Assembly: GCA_030841105.1 (NCBI GenBank)
Contig: JAVEDE010000028.1
Location: 1-64,000 of the forward strand
Direction of reading: 5' to 3'
Origin: Pyrinomonadaceae bacterium
GTDB taxonomy: Bacteria > Acidobacteriota > Blastocatellia > Pyrinomonadales > Pyrinomonadaceae
Length of the DNA: 64,000 nucleotides
The notes beneath the pieces were generated by a model that saw nothing but the letters and a program-made list of their open reading frames with translations, did no database searches and was not told the origin of the DNA. A program made the position numbers and the translations under genes. Shown here in pieces: positions 25,779 through 35,125 of the stretch (positions are counted from its first letter, which is position 1; every line of letters begins with the position of its first letter).

Positions 25779-26215
25779 GAAAGTTTCGACCGCGCCGCCC
25801 CTCGTTGCGCCCCGTCTGGACGGGCGCGGGTCGGCCGCGAGAAGTCCTCAGTCTTTGGTCAGATTTGGTTGCCGGAGCGTGAGCATGAACGCGCGTTCCG
25901 CTCGCTGTCAAGTTGAGCACGAAATAAGCCCAACTCGTGACGACCATGCGAAGCCGCCCGGCCGCCTTGCGCCCGCCCAAAACGGGGCGGGAAGCCCCTT
26001 GCGCGACGCGTTTTATTCCCTCCCGGCGCAGCCAACGTCTTTGCGCCCCGGCCACATCTAAAAGCTTGCCGCGCCGAAGAATATTGCCTCAGAGGGTTTC
26101 CCGCTAGAGCGTCGGCCGTGAATCGGCGGCCGGGAAGCCGTCAATTCCGGCGCGGCCGGATGTATAATTGCCGGCAAAGTTAAATTTAAGCACCGTCCGC
26201 CCAGAGAAAGATTCT
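25779..26215. other. Intergenic region between divergent genes
   Basis: About 437 nt with several GC-rich inverted segments (for example CGGCCG pairs near 26112-26132 and a GCCCGCCC/GGGGCGGG pair near 25973-25992) and a perfect TATAAT at 26163-26168. Short ORFs here have no coding character. I cannot assign an RNA gene to it. Confidence 0.45.
26163..26168 (+). promoter_or_regulatory. -10 element (TATAAT) for the second M1-like gene
   Basis: A perfect TATAAT 47 nt upstream of ATG 26216. A -35 is weak (GTCAAT at about 26140). Confidence 0.5.
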
Positions 26216-28273
26216 ATGTCAAACTCCTTATCGCGTTTTTACGCCCTCGCCGCGCTCGCCGTCACGATGTTCGCCGCGTTCGCCTCCACACCCGACGTGT
26301 CCGCGCAACCGCGCGGAGGCACGCGTTTCGACGTGACCCATTACCGCATCGAGGCCGAACTCCGACCCGCCGAGCACATCCTGCGCGCCAACGCCGACGT
26401 GACCTTCACGCCCTTAGACACCACGCGCTCCGTCATCTTCGAACTGAACGGCGCGCTCAAAGTCGAGAGCGTCGAGCGCAACGGCAAGCCCTTGACGAAC
26501 TTCGTGCAAGACCCGGCGGGCTTGGAGTCAATCGGCCCGAACGTGCGCGTTGACCTCGGCGAAGTGGTGCAGGCGAACACGCCGGTCACGCTGCGCTTCA
26601 AGTGGTCGGGCGCGCTCGTCTCGGCCGAGGGCGGGCCGCTCGTCACGCGCCGCCTCGCCTACGTCGGCAACGAAGGCTCTTACCTGATGTACGCCGCGCG
26701 CTGGTTTCCCTTCCACGACTATGCGGCCGACCGCGCCACCGCCGACATCACCGTCATCGTCCCCACCGGCTTTCAAGTGGCCGGTTCGAGCGACGAGCCG
26801 CCGACTCAATCAGCCGGTGCGGCGGGCACGACGCGTTACCGCTTCGTTCATCGCCAGCCCGCGCTCGTCGGCAACATCGCCGCCGGACGTTACGTGACGC
26901 GCACGCTGCGCATCGGCGGTTACGAGTTGCAGTTCTTCGTGCAGCCGGGGAGCGAGGGGCGCGTCGAGCGTTTCGGCGAAGTGTTAGGACAGGCGTTGCA
27001 GTTCTACTCGAAGCAGTACGGCGCGCCCGCCTTCGGCACGCGCTACACCATCGCGCAGATTGACGACGAGAGTTTAGAGGCTTACGCCGCGCCCGGCATG
27101 GAATTTTTGTCGGCCAGTTTCTTCGATCCGGCGCGCACGGCCAGAGAGGAACGCTTGCAGCGCGAGGCCGCTTACCAGTGGTGGGGCTTCACGGTCGCGC
27201 TCAAATCTTTCGATGATGCGTGGCTCTCGCAAGGGTTAGCCGAGTGGAGCGCGTTCGCCCTGCGCGAGTCGTCTTTGACGGGCGCGCAACTCGACGCGAC
27301 GCAACGCGACATGCAGGAGCGCGCCCTGATGTTCGAGCAGTCGGCCTCGATCTTGCGCGCGCCTTCGCAACTCGACGACACATCGCCGCAGTACCAGTCA
27401 ATCATTTTCTACAAGGGCGCGATGGTCTTCCGCATGCTACGCGAGACAATCTCGAAAGAGAAGTTTGACAGTTTGCTGCGCTCGTTCTTTGAACAGAATC
27501 GCGGCAAGAGCGTCTCGATTGACGACTTCGAGCGGCACGCCACGAAAGAGATCGGCCTCAACATGCGCTACTTCTTCGCGCGCTGGGTGGAAGGCACGGG
27601 CGTCCCCGAATTTACGGTGGACTACCAGATCATCCGCACGCGCACGAACAAGTTTCGCGCGCGCGGCACGGTCAAACAAAACTTCGAGGGCTTGCGCATG
27701 CCCGTCGAGGTGATGCTGCGCGCCGAGGGCGACAACCAGAACCAGTTGACGACCGTGCGCATTGACGAGAAGAGCGAGGACTTCGACTTCGAGTCGCAGG
27801 GCGCGCCGCTCGAAGTGATCGTCGATCCGAACAACAAAATCCTGCGCCTGTCGGAAGATTTGCGCATCTCGGTCGTCGCCCGTCGCGGCATCGAACTCTA
27901 CCGCGAAGGCCAGTATGCCGAAGCGCAGCGGCAACTCGAAGAGGCGCTCAAGCTCGACAAGTCGAACTCGTGGGTCTATTACAACCTCGGCCTGATCTAT
28001 CTCGAACAGCGCAACTACGATCCCGCGCTCGATCATTTCGACGCCGCGCTGAACGGCAACCTCAAGCCCTCTTGGATCGAAGTGTGGGCGCGCATCAAAC
28101 GCGGCAACGCCTACGACGCGAAGGGCGACCGCGCCCGCGCCACGGCCGAGTACGGCAAGGCCGTCGAGACCGGCATCAACTACGACAACGCGCAGTCGGT
28201 CGCGAAGGGCTTCCTCGCCACGCCCTACGACCCGCGCGCCGCCTCGCAATCGCAGCAGGCTTCGAGCAACTAG
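26216..28273 (+). CDS. M1-peptidase-like exported protein without zinc ligands, with C-terminal TPRs
   Basis: A 685-aa protein starting with a signal peptide (MSNSLSRFYALAALAVTMFAAF). M1-like N-terminal and helical domains follow, then two or three TPRs (ELYREGQYAEAQRQLEEALK and onward). Aligned to HExxH-x18-E, the site reads R316-E317-x-x-Y320, 18 residues, Q339. All three zinc ligands are gone while the catalytic Glu remains. It cannot be an ordinary zinc peptidase and probably keeps the fold for binding. ATG 26216 is chosen over 26168, which overlaps the -10 element. Confidence 0.82.
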   Translation: MSNSLSRFYALAALAVTMFAAFASTPDVSAQPRGGTRFDVTHYRIEAELRPAEHILRANADVTFTPLDTTRSVIFELNGALKVESVERNGKPLTNFVQDPAGLESIGPNVRVDLGEVVQANTPVTLRFKWSGALVSAEGGPLVTRRLAYVGNEGSYLMYAARWFPFHDYAADRATADITVIVPTGFQVAGSSDEPPTQSAGAAGTTRYRFVHRQPALVGNIAAGRYVTRTLRIGGYELQFFVQPGSEGRVERFGEVLGQALQFYSKQYGAPAFGTRYTIAQIDDESLEAYAAPGMEFLSASFFDPARTAREERLQREAAYQWWGFTVALKSFDDAWLSQGLAEWSAFALRESSLTGAQLDATQRDMQERALMFEQSASILRAPSQLDDTSPQYQSIIFYKGAMVFRMLRETISKEKFDSLLRSFFEQNRGKSVSIDDFERHATKEIGLNMRYFFARWVEGTGVPEFTVDYQIIRTRTNKFRARGTVKQNFEGLRMPVEVMLRAEGDNQNQLTTVRIDEKSEDFDFESQGAPLEVIVDPNNKILRLSEDLRISVVARRGIELYREGQYAEAQRQLEEALKLDKSNSWVYYNLGLIYLEQRNYDPALDHFDAALNGNLKPSWIEVWARIKRGNAYDAKGDRARATAEYGKAVETGINYDNAQSVAKGFLATPYDPRAASQSQQASSN

Positions 28274-28303
28274 CCCGAACACGTCCGACTGCATCAACTG
28301 ACG

Positions 28304-28343
28304 AAAGCCGCGTTCAATCTAATGGATTGAACGCGGCTTTTTT
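28304..28343. terminator. Intrinsic terminator, perfect 16-bp stem
   Basis: Arms 28304-28319 (AAAGCCGCGTTCAATC) and 28325-28340 are exact complements around a 5-nt loop and are followed by a T run to 28343. A-rich sequence on the left allows use in both directions. It lies between the convergent M1-like and CHAT genes. Confidence 0.95.
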
Positions 28344-28367
28344 AGTTTCTTAAATTTAACGCCCGAG

Positions 28368-31300
28368 CTAACGCCAGTTGCCGATCAGGATGAAGGGCGC
28401 CCAGAAGAAGGGGTGCGCGAAGTTGTTCTTAGCAGTGCCGCTTGCCGACGCGCCGCCCTCGACGCCGCGTTGCGGCGCGTTCGCGATCAGCCCGCGGCGT
28501 TCGATGTTGCCCACCGTGTCGGGCGTTTCGCCGCGCAACAGTGAGACCTGCGCGCGCCGCAGGGCTTCGGCCTTCGGCATGCCGGGCTGCGCGTTGCGGA
28601 TGCGATAGAAACTCTGCATCAGTTGTTTGGTGCTCGCGTCGGCCACCGGCCACAGGCTCGCCATCACCGCCTTCGCGCCCTGCCGCTGCGCGTGGACGGC
28701 GAAGCTCTCAACTTCCTTGCCGTCCGCGCCCGTCCCGCCCGTCGCCGTGTCGCAGGCCGAGAGCGTCAGCAGTTCGACGCCGCCGAACATGTTGACGCCG
28801 GTCTTGATCTTCGAGACGGGCAGACGACTGCCGTCGCCGAGCAGCAGGAACGAGTCAGTCTCATTTCCCGGCTGCACGGCGAAGTGGCTGGCGATGTGGA
28901 CGACCGGGAAACGCTGCCTGAGCGCGGCGCGAAAAGTCTCTTCCGTGAACTCGTCGTCCAGATAAACTTTGCCCGCCAGCGCGCTGCCGCCCTCCGACGC
29001 TGCGCCCTCGCCCTCGCCGATGATGCCGCGCAACTCTTCGGGCACGCCGGGCAGCGCGCTGAAGCCCGCCTGCGCCTTCGACACGCCGAGGCCGAGGCCG
29101 CTCCATTTCGCGCCGGGTTGATCCTTCAAGCGGCTGTTGCTCGCCGGGGTGAAGACCGTGTTGCGGAAGCGTTCGACCATGTAGCGTTCGCCGTCGTAGA
29201 GGGCGGCCACCGGCACGTAGCGCAGCGCGCCGTCGAGCGACCACATCAGCGTCTCGGCCTGCGCGTCGTTCAAGTCTTTGGCGATGGGGCCGACGATGAT
29301 TTTGTACAACTCGGCGGCCAGCGGGCGCGGGTCTTGACGCGGGTTCTGCAACACCTCGCGGAAGGCCAGCACTTTGCGTTCGAGGTCGGCGGCCTTGATC
29401 GTGTACTCGGCCGTCTGCTGCACGTCGGGCGTGATCAGAATGACGCGATACTTCTCCGCGCCGACGACCGTGTAGAGCGCGACCGCGCCCGAACCCAGTT
29501 CGCGCAAATCTTCCATCAACGCCTGCGACTCGCGCAGGTCGTTGACGCGCGCCGCCTGCTTGGTGTTGCCGAGTTCTTCGCCGAGTTGATCGAGGAACGT
29601 CTGGAAGGCTTGCCCCGCCGCCTGCAAGTCGGTCTCCAACGAAGCCAGCCGCTTCTCCTCTTCGGGCGTCCGTCCCTGCTTCGAGATGAGGATGCCGCGC
29701 TCGCGTCCGCGCAAGGTGAGTTGACCCGCGAGCAACTCCTGACTCTTCTCCGCGTTGCTCTCGGCGGGCGTGAGCGTCGCCTTCTTTTGCGCGTCGTTGT
29801 TCCCGTCCTCGCCGCTGCGCCGCACGTAGTCTTGATACTCCTGCTCCTTGAGCATGCCGATCACCTGCTGCGCTTCGAGCAGGCGTCCTTGCGTCACCAG
29901 CAGATCGGCCAACTCGCGGTACGTGACCTCTTTCAACTTGATGAAACTCTGCTGCGCCATCAAGTCCTGCGCGGGCAAACTCGCCCTCACTTCCTGATAC
30001 GCGTTGATCGCGCGCTTGCCGAAAAAGACGGCCGCGCCGAACTGCCCGCCGCCCCTGAGCGCGTACATCAAGTTGCCTGATGCGTCGCCCTCGCCCGACT
30101 TGTCGTCCAACTCGCGGAACAGCGTCAACGCCTGTCGCAAGTATGAAAGCGAGCGCGGTCGGTCGCCGAGCATGTAGTAGACGAACCCCAGATTGTTGAG
30201 CGTCGTGGCTTGACCGTGCAGGTCGCCGAGGCTCTGTTGCAGGGCGAGGGCTTGGTTCAAATATTCGAGGGCTTTCTGCCGGTCGCCTGCTTCCAGAGAA
30301 TCCCAAGCGAGGTTCGACAGCGCGGGCGCGAGTTCCACGCAGTCGTTCATGTTCTGAATGAGCGTGACCACCTCGTCGTGCGCGCGACGCGCTTCGGCGC
30401 GCTGGCCGAGCGAGGCGTAGAGCAGGCCGCTCTGATTGAGCGCGTAGGCTTCGCCGCGCCGGTCTTCGACCGCGCGAAGCAACGCCAACGCCTGCCCGAA
30501 GTCGGCCAGCGCGTCGCGCCGCTCCGTCATCTCGACGCGCACCAGCCCGATGTTGGCGAGCGTGTAACCGGCCGTGCGTTTGTCGTCGAGGGCGCGGAGG
30601 AGTTGGAGGGACGACTGAAAATTTTCGAGCGACTGCTCTTTGTTGCCGAGCGCGAAATAGACCTGCGCGATGCTGCCGAGCACACGCGCCTCGCCCTCGC
30701 GGTCGCCCGCCGCGCGCAACAGCGGCAACGCCCCTTTGAAGTAGGCGAGCGCGTTTTGCTCCTCGCCGAGCGCGGCTTTGATCGAGCCGATGGTGGTGAG
30801 CGTCGTGATCTCGCCGCGCCGGTCGCGGGCGACGCGAAACAGCCGGAAGGCCTCTTCGTATTTGACGATTGCGCCGCTGTAGGCGTCGGCCGTCTGCGCG
30901 AGGAGCATGGCGGTGGCCTGCGCGAAGACGCGTTCGGCGGGCAGACTTTTTCTGTCGGCCGCGGTCATGCTGCGCGTGTCGAGCGTCATCGCGTAGAGAC
31001 CGGGCGGGGCGTTGGCCTTCGCCGGGCGGACGACGAGCGTGTACTGGCCGCCTTCCTCCACCTCGAAAAAGACCGGCTCCGGCCCCCACACGCCGACCGG
31101 GTTATTAACGCGCAGGAGTTCGCGCCCAGACGCGTCAAGAAGTGTGACCTCCACGTCGAGGCCGCGCTGGTCGAAGATGGCGCGGATGAATTGGCCGCTG
31201 GTCAGAGTGAGGCGGTAGGTGTGCATCTCCCCGGCTGACAGTTCGCGCAGGAGCGGCTGTATGTTCGCCTGCGCTTGAGCGCGCGACAAGGAGGGCGCGG

Positions 31301-31460
31301 CGTCGCCTTGCAGGATAAACAGGCCGAGCAACAAGACGAGCGACGCGACGAGGCGACGCGCAAACGTCAACTGTCGCTTAAAGGTTAGTTGTCGCCCGCG
31401 TGGCGGCGAGTTCGACACGGCCGTCCGGCGTTCGGAGATGGGGGAATTATCGTCGGACAT
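28368..31460 (-). CDS. Exported TPR-CHAT protease-like protein
   Basis: A 1030-aa protein. A hydrophobic export segment (residues about 36-50, ASLVLLLGLFILQG) follows a basic N-terminus. A beta-rich domain of about 70-165 precedes many TPRs (about 170-480) and a C-terminal CHAT domain. The caspase-like dyad is visible: His859 in HIASHF and Cys903 in LLTLSACDTATGG. CHAT proteases cleave proteins and are often tied to TPR sensors, so regulated proteolysis in the periplasm or outside the cell is plausible; the target is unknown. A promoter-like element about 200 nt upstream implies a long leader. Confidence 0.87.
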   Translation of the reverse strand: MSDDNSPISERRTAVSNSPPRGRQLTFKRQLTFARRLVASLVLLLGLFILQGDAAPSLSRAQAQANIQPLLRELSAGEMHTYRLTLTSGQFIRAIFDQRGLDVEVTLLDASGRELLRVNNPVGVWGPEPVFFEVEEGGQYTLVVRPAKANAPPGLYAMTLDTRSMTAADRKSLPAERVFAQATAMLLAQTADAYSGAIVKYEEAFRLFRVARDRRGEITTLTTIGSIKAALGEEQNALAYFKGALPLLRAAGDREGEARVLGSIAQVYFALGNKEQSLENFQSSLQLLRALDDKRTAGYTLANIGLVRVEMTERRDALADFGQALALLRAVEDRRGEAYALNQSGLLYASLGQRAEARRAHDEVVTLIQNMNDCVELAPALSNLAWDSLEAGDRQKALEYLNQALALQQSLGDLHGQATTLNNLGFVYYMLGDRPRSLSYLRQALTLFRELDDKSGEGDASGNLMYALRGGGQFGAAVFFGKRAINAYQEVRASLPAQDLMAQQSFIKLKEVTYRELADLLVTQGRLLEAQQVIGMLKEQEYQDYVRRSGEDGNNDAQKKATLTPAESNAEKSQELLAGQLTLRGRERGILISKQGRTPEEEKRLASLETDLQAAGQAFQTFLDQLGEELGNTKQAARVNDLRESQALMEDLRELGSGAVALYTVVGAEKYRVILITPDVQQTAEYTIKAADLERKVLAFREVLQNPRQDPRPLAAELYKIIVGPIAKDLNDAQAETLMWSLDGALRYVPVAALYDGERYMVERFRNTVFTPASNSRLKDQPGAKWSGLGLGVSKAQAGFSALPGVPEELRGIIGEGEGAASEGGSALAGKVYLDDEFTEETFRAALRQRFPVVHIASHFAVQPGNETDSFLLLGDGSRLPVSKIKTGVNMFGGVELLTLSACDTATGGTGADGKEVESFAVHAQRQGAKAVMASLWPVADASTKQLMQSFYRIRNAQPGMPKAEALRRAQVSLLRGETPDTVGNIERRGLIANAPQRGVEGGASASGTAKNNFAHPFFWAPFILIGNWR

Positions 31461-31784
31461 GTTCGGACACTACTGCAAACGTTTCGGAAGGTTTCGGGTG
31501 TTACGCGCGCTCACCGCTCAACGGGAGAAAACCGGCAGGGTTATGGTTGACTTGCTTAAGAGCGGGAAGGCGGGCGTCTGGGGCAACACCCCGAATCGCG
31601 GCGGGGAGGCTCTCCGCACGAAGGCGTGGAAGCAACCTCGGCCGCACGCTATAACTACCGCCTGTTAGACTAAGCCGCGCGCGCAGACCTGTCAATCAAT
31701 TTGCGATGGCGGATGGCAGATTGAAAGGCACAAGGCGGCCGTGTTTTTTTGTTTTTATAATCTTCATTCCGCACTTCGCAATCG
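31461..31784. other. Intergenic region holding a long structured leader
   Basis: About 324 nt between lpxI and the CHAT gene, both on the minus strand. Downstream of the promoter at 31667-31695 the leader would be about 200 nt and contains GC-rich hairpins (a GGGG-TGTTG-CCCC stem near 31580 and a GCGGAGAG/CTCCCCGC pair near 31605). No known riboswitch class was recognised and no coding frame is convincing. Confidence 0.45.
31667..31695 (-). promoter_or_regulatory. Sigma70-like promoter for the CHAT gene
   Basis: On the minus strand, a perfect TTGACA (31695-31690), a 17-nt spacer, then TAGTCT (31672-31667). Confidence 0.55.
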
Positions 31785-32582
31785 CTAGACGGCGACGACG
31801 GCGATGCGGTGTTTGTCGGCCAGCCGGATCATCTCGGCGCGGTCGAAGATGAGCGTCTTGCCCGCCGTGATGCACAGGCACGTCGCGCCCGCTTGCGCCA
31901 TCGTCTCGATGGTTGGGACTCCGACGACCGGCACGTCGAAGCGCATGTCCTGATCCGGCTTAGCGACTTTGACCACCGTCAGCCGCCCGCGCGCGAGTTG
32001 ACCGGCACGCGTGACGCAGGCGTCCGTGCCCTCCATCGCCTCGACGGCGACGCAGGCGCGCGCGCGCACGACGATGGTCTGGCCGAGGTCGAGCCGCGCG
32101 ATCTCGCGCGCCACTTCGAGGCCGTATTCGATGTCGCCGCGCTCGCGTGCGTCCGCGTCGCGGCGGGTCAGTTTGCCTGCGGCGGGGAGGTGATCTTGGA
32201 GGAAGTAGGTCGAGTCTATGAGTTCGATGCCTTCCTTGTGAAGTTCGGCGGCGATGCCGCCGATGAGTGCGTCGGTGTTGCGGCGCGGGAGCGAGACGAG
32301 CATCTTGAGCATCCGCACGTCGGGCAGCGCGCCGCTGAAAATCTGCACGTGCTTGACCTGCCCGGCCATGATCGCCTGCCCCACGCCTTCGCGTTTGAAG
32401 AAGCGGATCATCTTCCCCAACTGCCCGATCCCGACCCATTCGACGCGCGTCGCCTCGCGCTCAATCGAGGGGTCGGTCTCCTCGCGGATGGCCGCCACCG
32501 ACAACTCCACCCCCGCGCGCCGCGCGCCCTCCAGCACCAAGAACGGGAATCTCCCGTTGCCCGCGATCAGTCCGTAACGCAT
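31785..32582 (-). CDS. lpxI: UDP-2,3-diacylglucosamine diphosphatase LpxI
   Basis: A 265-aa protein of the LpxI/DUF1009 family. The N-terminal MRYGLIAGNGRFPFLVLEGA and the middle IMAGQVKHVQIF, together with the C-terminal CLCITAGKTLIFDRAEMI, match the family. LpxI hydrolyses UDP-2,3-diacylglucosamine to lipid X in lipid A synthesis and replaces LpxH in many bacteria. ATG 32582 begins 5 nt after the stop codon of the upstream S33 hydrolase, so translation is probably coupled. An in-frame TTG at 32591 would overlap that gene. Confidence 0.9.
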   Translation of the reverse strand: MRYGLIAGNGRFPFLVLEGARRAGVELSVAAIREETDPSIEREATRVEWVGIGQLGKMIRFFKREGVGQAIMAGQVKHVQIFSGALPDVRMLKMLVSLPRRNTDALIGGIAAELHKEGIELIDSTYFLQDHLPAAGKLTRRDADARERGDIEYGLEVAREIARLDLGQTIVVRARACVAVEAMEGTDACVTRAGQLARGRLTVVKVAKPDQDMRFDVPVVGVPTIETMAQAGATCLCITAGKTLIFDRAEMIRLADKHRIAVVAV

Positions 32583-32587
32583 CGGTG

Positions 32588-34126
32588 TCAATTTTTGATC
32601 AGAAACTTAATTCGCGTCATGCTCGCGAGGCAATCAACTTGGGGCGCGCGCGTGGGGTCGTTCAAGAAGGCGGCCACCGCCTCGCGCGCGCACCGACTGC
32701 CGAAGCCGACGCCGTGCCCCCCGCCCGGCAACTCGTAAAAGTAACTGCGCTTCAACGTTCGCGCGGCCAGCCGCGCCCACGCGGGCGGGGTGTAGGAATC
32801 ATACTCGCCCGCCAGTATCAGCGTCGGGATGTCAGAGGTGACGGGTTCGTTCTCGATGCGCGCCGCGGGCGGCACGCCCCACGCGTCGCAGATCGAGGGC
32901 AGCGCGCCCTGTATCTTAAACCCGTTCAGCCCGTCGCGGCGGCGCGACTGCGCATTGATCTTCCGCCGGGATTGAAACGGCATCTCCTCCCGACACCAGA
33001 CCGAATAACGCATGCCCCACGCGTAGCCGCCCGGACTCAACTTCGACTCCGCGTAGCCTGCGAGCGCGCTCACGTCGCCGCGCGCGAGCCGGAATATCTC
33101 CGCGGGGAGTTTCTGGATTGACTCGCCGCCGGAGGCCAGTTCGTCCATCGCCCACTCAAGCACGTCGTTGCCGCGTAGTGCGACCGTCACTCCAACCGCG
33201 CCGGGCGGCGCGTCCGGTTGCTTGACCGTGACTTCAAACGGGCGCGAGTTCGCCCGCCGCACGACCTCGTAAAAACGTTCCTTCAAATTCGGGTAGGCCG
33301 CCGCGCACTCCGGCTCGGCGGCGCACTGCCTGAACATGATCTCGAACGTGGCGGCCGCCACGTCCACCCCGGCCTCGTCGTAGTTCACCTGCGGCGGCAG
33401 AGTTGATTCGAGCACCACACTGCGGATGCCCTGCGGGTAGTCGCGCATCACGTTGAGCATGAGGCGCGAACTGTAGGAGACGCCGTACAGATTCCACTGC
33501 CGGTAGCCCAAAGCGCGGCGCAGGTCTTCGATGTCGGCCGCGCTGGCCGCGCTGTCGTAAGCGGCGAGATTGATCCCTTGACCGGCGAGTCGCGCGCGGC
33601 AGGCGCGCGCCGCACTCACCTCACGCGCGAACGATGCACGCTCGTCCAGTTGACGCCGCGCGCTGTCGCTCTTGGCCGCATCCACTTCCGGGCAAGTCAA
33701 AGCGGGCTGCGCGTAGGCCGTGCCGCGCTGCTCGAAAATTATCACGTCGCGTTCACGCAGCCACGGCGACGCGCGTCGCCCCCTGATCAACCGCAGCGAA
33801 GACGCGCCCGGCCCGCCGAGCGTGCGCAGCACCGGATCGGGAGCGGGGCTTGTGCTGTCGCTCTGCAAGATGATGACGGGAAGTTTGATGACCGCGCCGC
33901 CCTTTCCCCTGCCCTTGCGCGCGCGGTCTTCCGGCACGGACAGGTAGCCGCATCGCACGCGTTCGCCTTCCGGCACGGGGACGGCGCAGGCCGCCGCGTC
34001 GAAGCGCGGCACGATGTTCTCCTCAACAATCGGAACGGGCGGCGAAGTAGCGGGCGCGGCAGAGCAGAAAAGAATGAGACTGAAGCAGAGGCGAAGCAGC
34101 GGCGCGGTGTCGTGGTGGTGGTTCAA
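32588..34126 (-). CDS. Exported alpha/beta hydrolase (S33 TAP-like peptidase family)
   Basis: A 512-aa protein with a signal peptide (LLRLCFSLILFCSAAPA) and an alpha/beta hydrolase core. The nucleophile elbow is in NLYGVSYSSRLML. The oxyanion and early strands are near VLRTLGGPGASS, and the TAP-like C-terminal domain has LILAGEYDSYTPP (Asp) and GGGHGVGFG (His). This fits tripeptidyl-aminopeptidase-like S33 enzymes, acting outside the cytoplasm. It sits between lpxA and lpxI, where no lipid A enzyme of this kind is expected, and is closely coupled to lpxI. Confidence 0.85.
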   Translation of the reverse strand: MNHHHDTAPLLRLCFSLILFCSAAPATSPPVPIVEENIVPRFDAAACAVPVPEGERVRCGYLSVPEDRARKGRGKGGAVIKLPVIILQSDSTSPAPDPVLRTLGGPGASSLRLIRGRRASPWLRERDVIIFEQRGTAYAQPALTCPEVDAAKSDSARRQLDERASFAREVSAARACRARLAGQGINLAAYDSAASAADIEDLRRALGYRQWNLYGVSYSSRLMLNVMRDYPQGIRSVVLESTLPPQVNYDEAGVDVAAATFEIMFRQCAAEPECAAAYPNLKERFYEVVRRANSRPFEVTVKQPDAPPGAVGVTVALRGNDVLEWAMDELASGGESIQKLPAEIFRLARGDVSALAGYAESKLSPGGYAWGMRYSVWCREEMPFQSRRKINAQSRRRDGLNGFKIQGALPSICDAWGVPPAARIENEPVTSDIPTLILAGEYDSYTPPAWARLAARTLKRSYFYELPGGGHGVGFGSRCAREAVAAFLNDPTRAPQVDCLASMTRIKFLIKN

Positions 34127-34189
34127 GGACTGACCTCACAAATTAGTGTTGGCTGGAACTCCCACTTAAGACAGACGCCGCTCGCACAC

Positions 34190-34270
34190 GTTTTGTCGCA
34201 GTTATTTCTCGCAGTTATTTCGTCGCAGCTATTACGACGACGTGACGGCGACGGGCGCGAGTTATTTGAT
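34190..34270. repeat. Repeated copies of the lpxA stop-codon region
   Basis: On the minus strand the lpxA end reads AAATAACTCGCG. After about 35 nt come GTAATAGCTGCGACG, AAATAACTGCGAG and AAATAACTGCGAC. These 13-15-nt units resemble the stop-codon segment and are tandemly arranged. Confidence 0.65.
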
Positions 34271-35032
34271 CACGCCGCGCGTCGAAGTTTCGATGAAGCG
34301 CAAGACCTCTTCCACTTCCGGCGCGTCCGTGATCTCGGCGCGGATGCGTTCGACGGCCTGCGTGGTGTTGAGGCGGGCGGAGAGCAGCAGGTGAAAGGCG
34401 TGATGAAGCGCGGCGATTGTCTCGCGCGGGTAGTTGCGCCGCCGCATGCCCTCTTTGTTCAGGCCGTAACACTTCGCGTGGTTGCCGACGGTGAGCGCGA
34501 AGGGAAGCGCGTCTTTGACCACTACCGAGTAGCCGCCGACGTAAGCCTCGCGCCCGACGCGGCAGAACTGGTGGACGCCGGAATACGCGCCGATGTTTGC
34601 GCCCGAGGCTACGTGGACGTGCCCGGCGAGCGTGGCCGCGTTAGCCATGATCACGCGGTCGCCGATGAGGCAGTCGTGCGCGATGTGCGCCTGCGCCATG
34701 ATGAGGCAGTCGTCGCCGACGGCGGTGAGCATCCCGCCGCCCTCCGTGCCGCGATGGATGGTGACGAACTCGCGTATCTGGTTGCGCGCGCCGATGCGCG
34801 TCTCGGCCGGTTCGCCGCGGTACTTCAAATCCTGCGGGGCGAGGCCGATTGAGGCGAACGGGTAGATGTGCGTTTCGTCGCCGACGCGCGTGCGGCCGTC
34901 GAGAACCGCGTGCGACTCGACGCGCACGCCGCGTCCCAACACCACCTCGTCGCCGATGACGCAGTAAGGCCCGACGAAACAGTCTTCGCCGAGTTGCGCG
35001 CTGTGGCTGACGATGGCCGTCGGATGAATCAT
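34262..35032 (-). CDS. lpxA: UDP-N-acetylglucosamine acyltransferase LpxA
   Basis: A 256-aa left-handed beta-helix acyltransferase that performs the first step of lipid A synthesis. Hexapeptide repeats run through the first two-thirds (for example MIHPTAIVSHSAQLGEDCFVG). The catalytic His lies in MAQAHIAHDCLIG, and the helical C-terminus begins near NKEGMRRRNYP. The start is set at ATG 35032 because LpxA proteins begin MIHPTAIV; ATG 35044 directly after hairpin H6 (CCCTTATG) is an alternative adding four residues. It lies downstream of fabZ, the common order. Confidence 0.95.
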   Translation of the reverse strand: MIHPTAIVSHSAQLGEDCFVGPYCVIGDEVVLGRGVRVESHAVLDGRTRVGDETHIYPFASIGLAPQDLKYRGEPAETRIGARNQIREFVTIHRGTEGGGMLTAVGDDCLIMAQAHIAHDCLIGDRVIMANAATLAGHVHVASGANIGAYSGVHQFCRVGREAYVGGYSVVVKDALPFALTVGNHAKCYGLNKEGMRRRNYPRETIAALHHAFHLLLSARLNTTQAVERIRAEITDAPEVEEVLRFIETSTRGVIK

Positions 35033-35045
35033 GGATGATCGCATA

Positions 35046-35120
35046 AGGGAAAAGGGAAAGGGTAAGGGGGAAAGGAAAAGACCTCGCTTCCCCTTTCCCT
35101 TTGACCTTTACCCCTTCCCC
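35046..35120. repeat. Period-7 hairpin H6 (GGGAAAA family)
   Basis: Purine arm 35046-35080 and pyrimidine arm about 35088-35120, with units such as GGGAAAA and GGTAAGG. It starts 5 nt after the fabZ stop codon (minus strand) and ends at the lpxA start region. Confidence 0.75.
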
Positions 35121-35125
35121 AAGTG

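Noticed and set aside
25779..26215. A possible tRNA or structured RNA gene
   Set aside because: Several GC-rich inverted segments are visible, but no GTTCRA-type T-loop or cloverleaf arrangement could be assembled.
28623..30080. A 485-aa plus-strand frame opposite the CHAT gene
   Set aside because: No recognisable motifs, and the minus strand encodes TPR and CHAT domains here.
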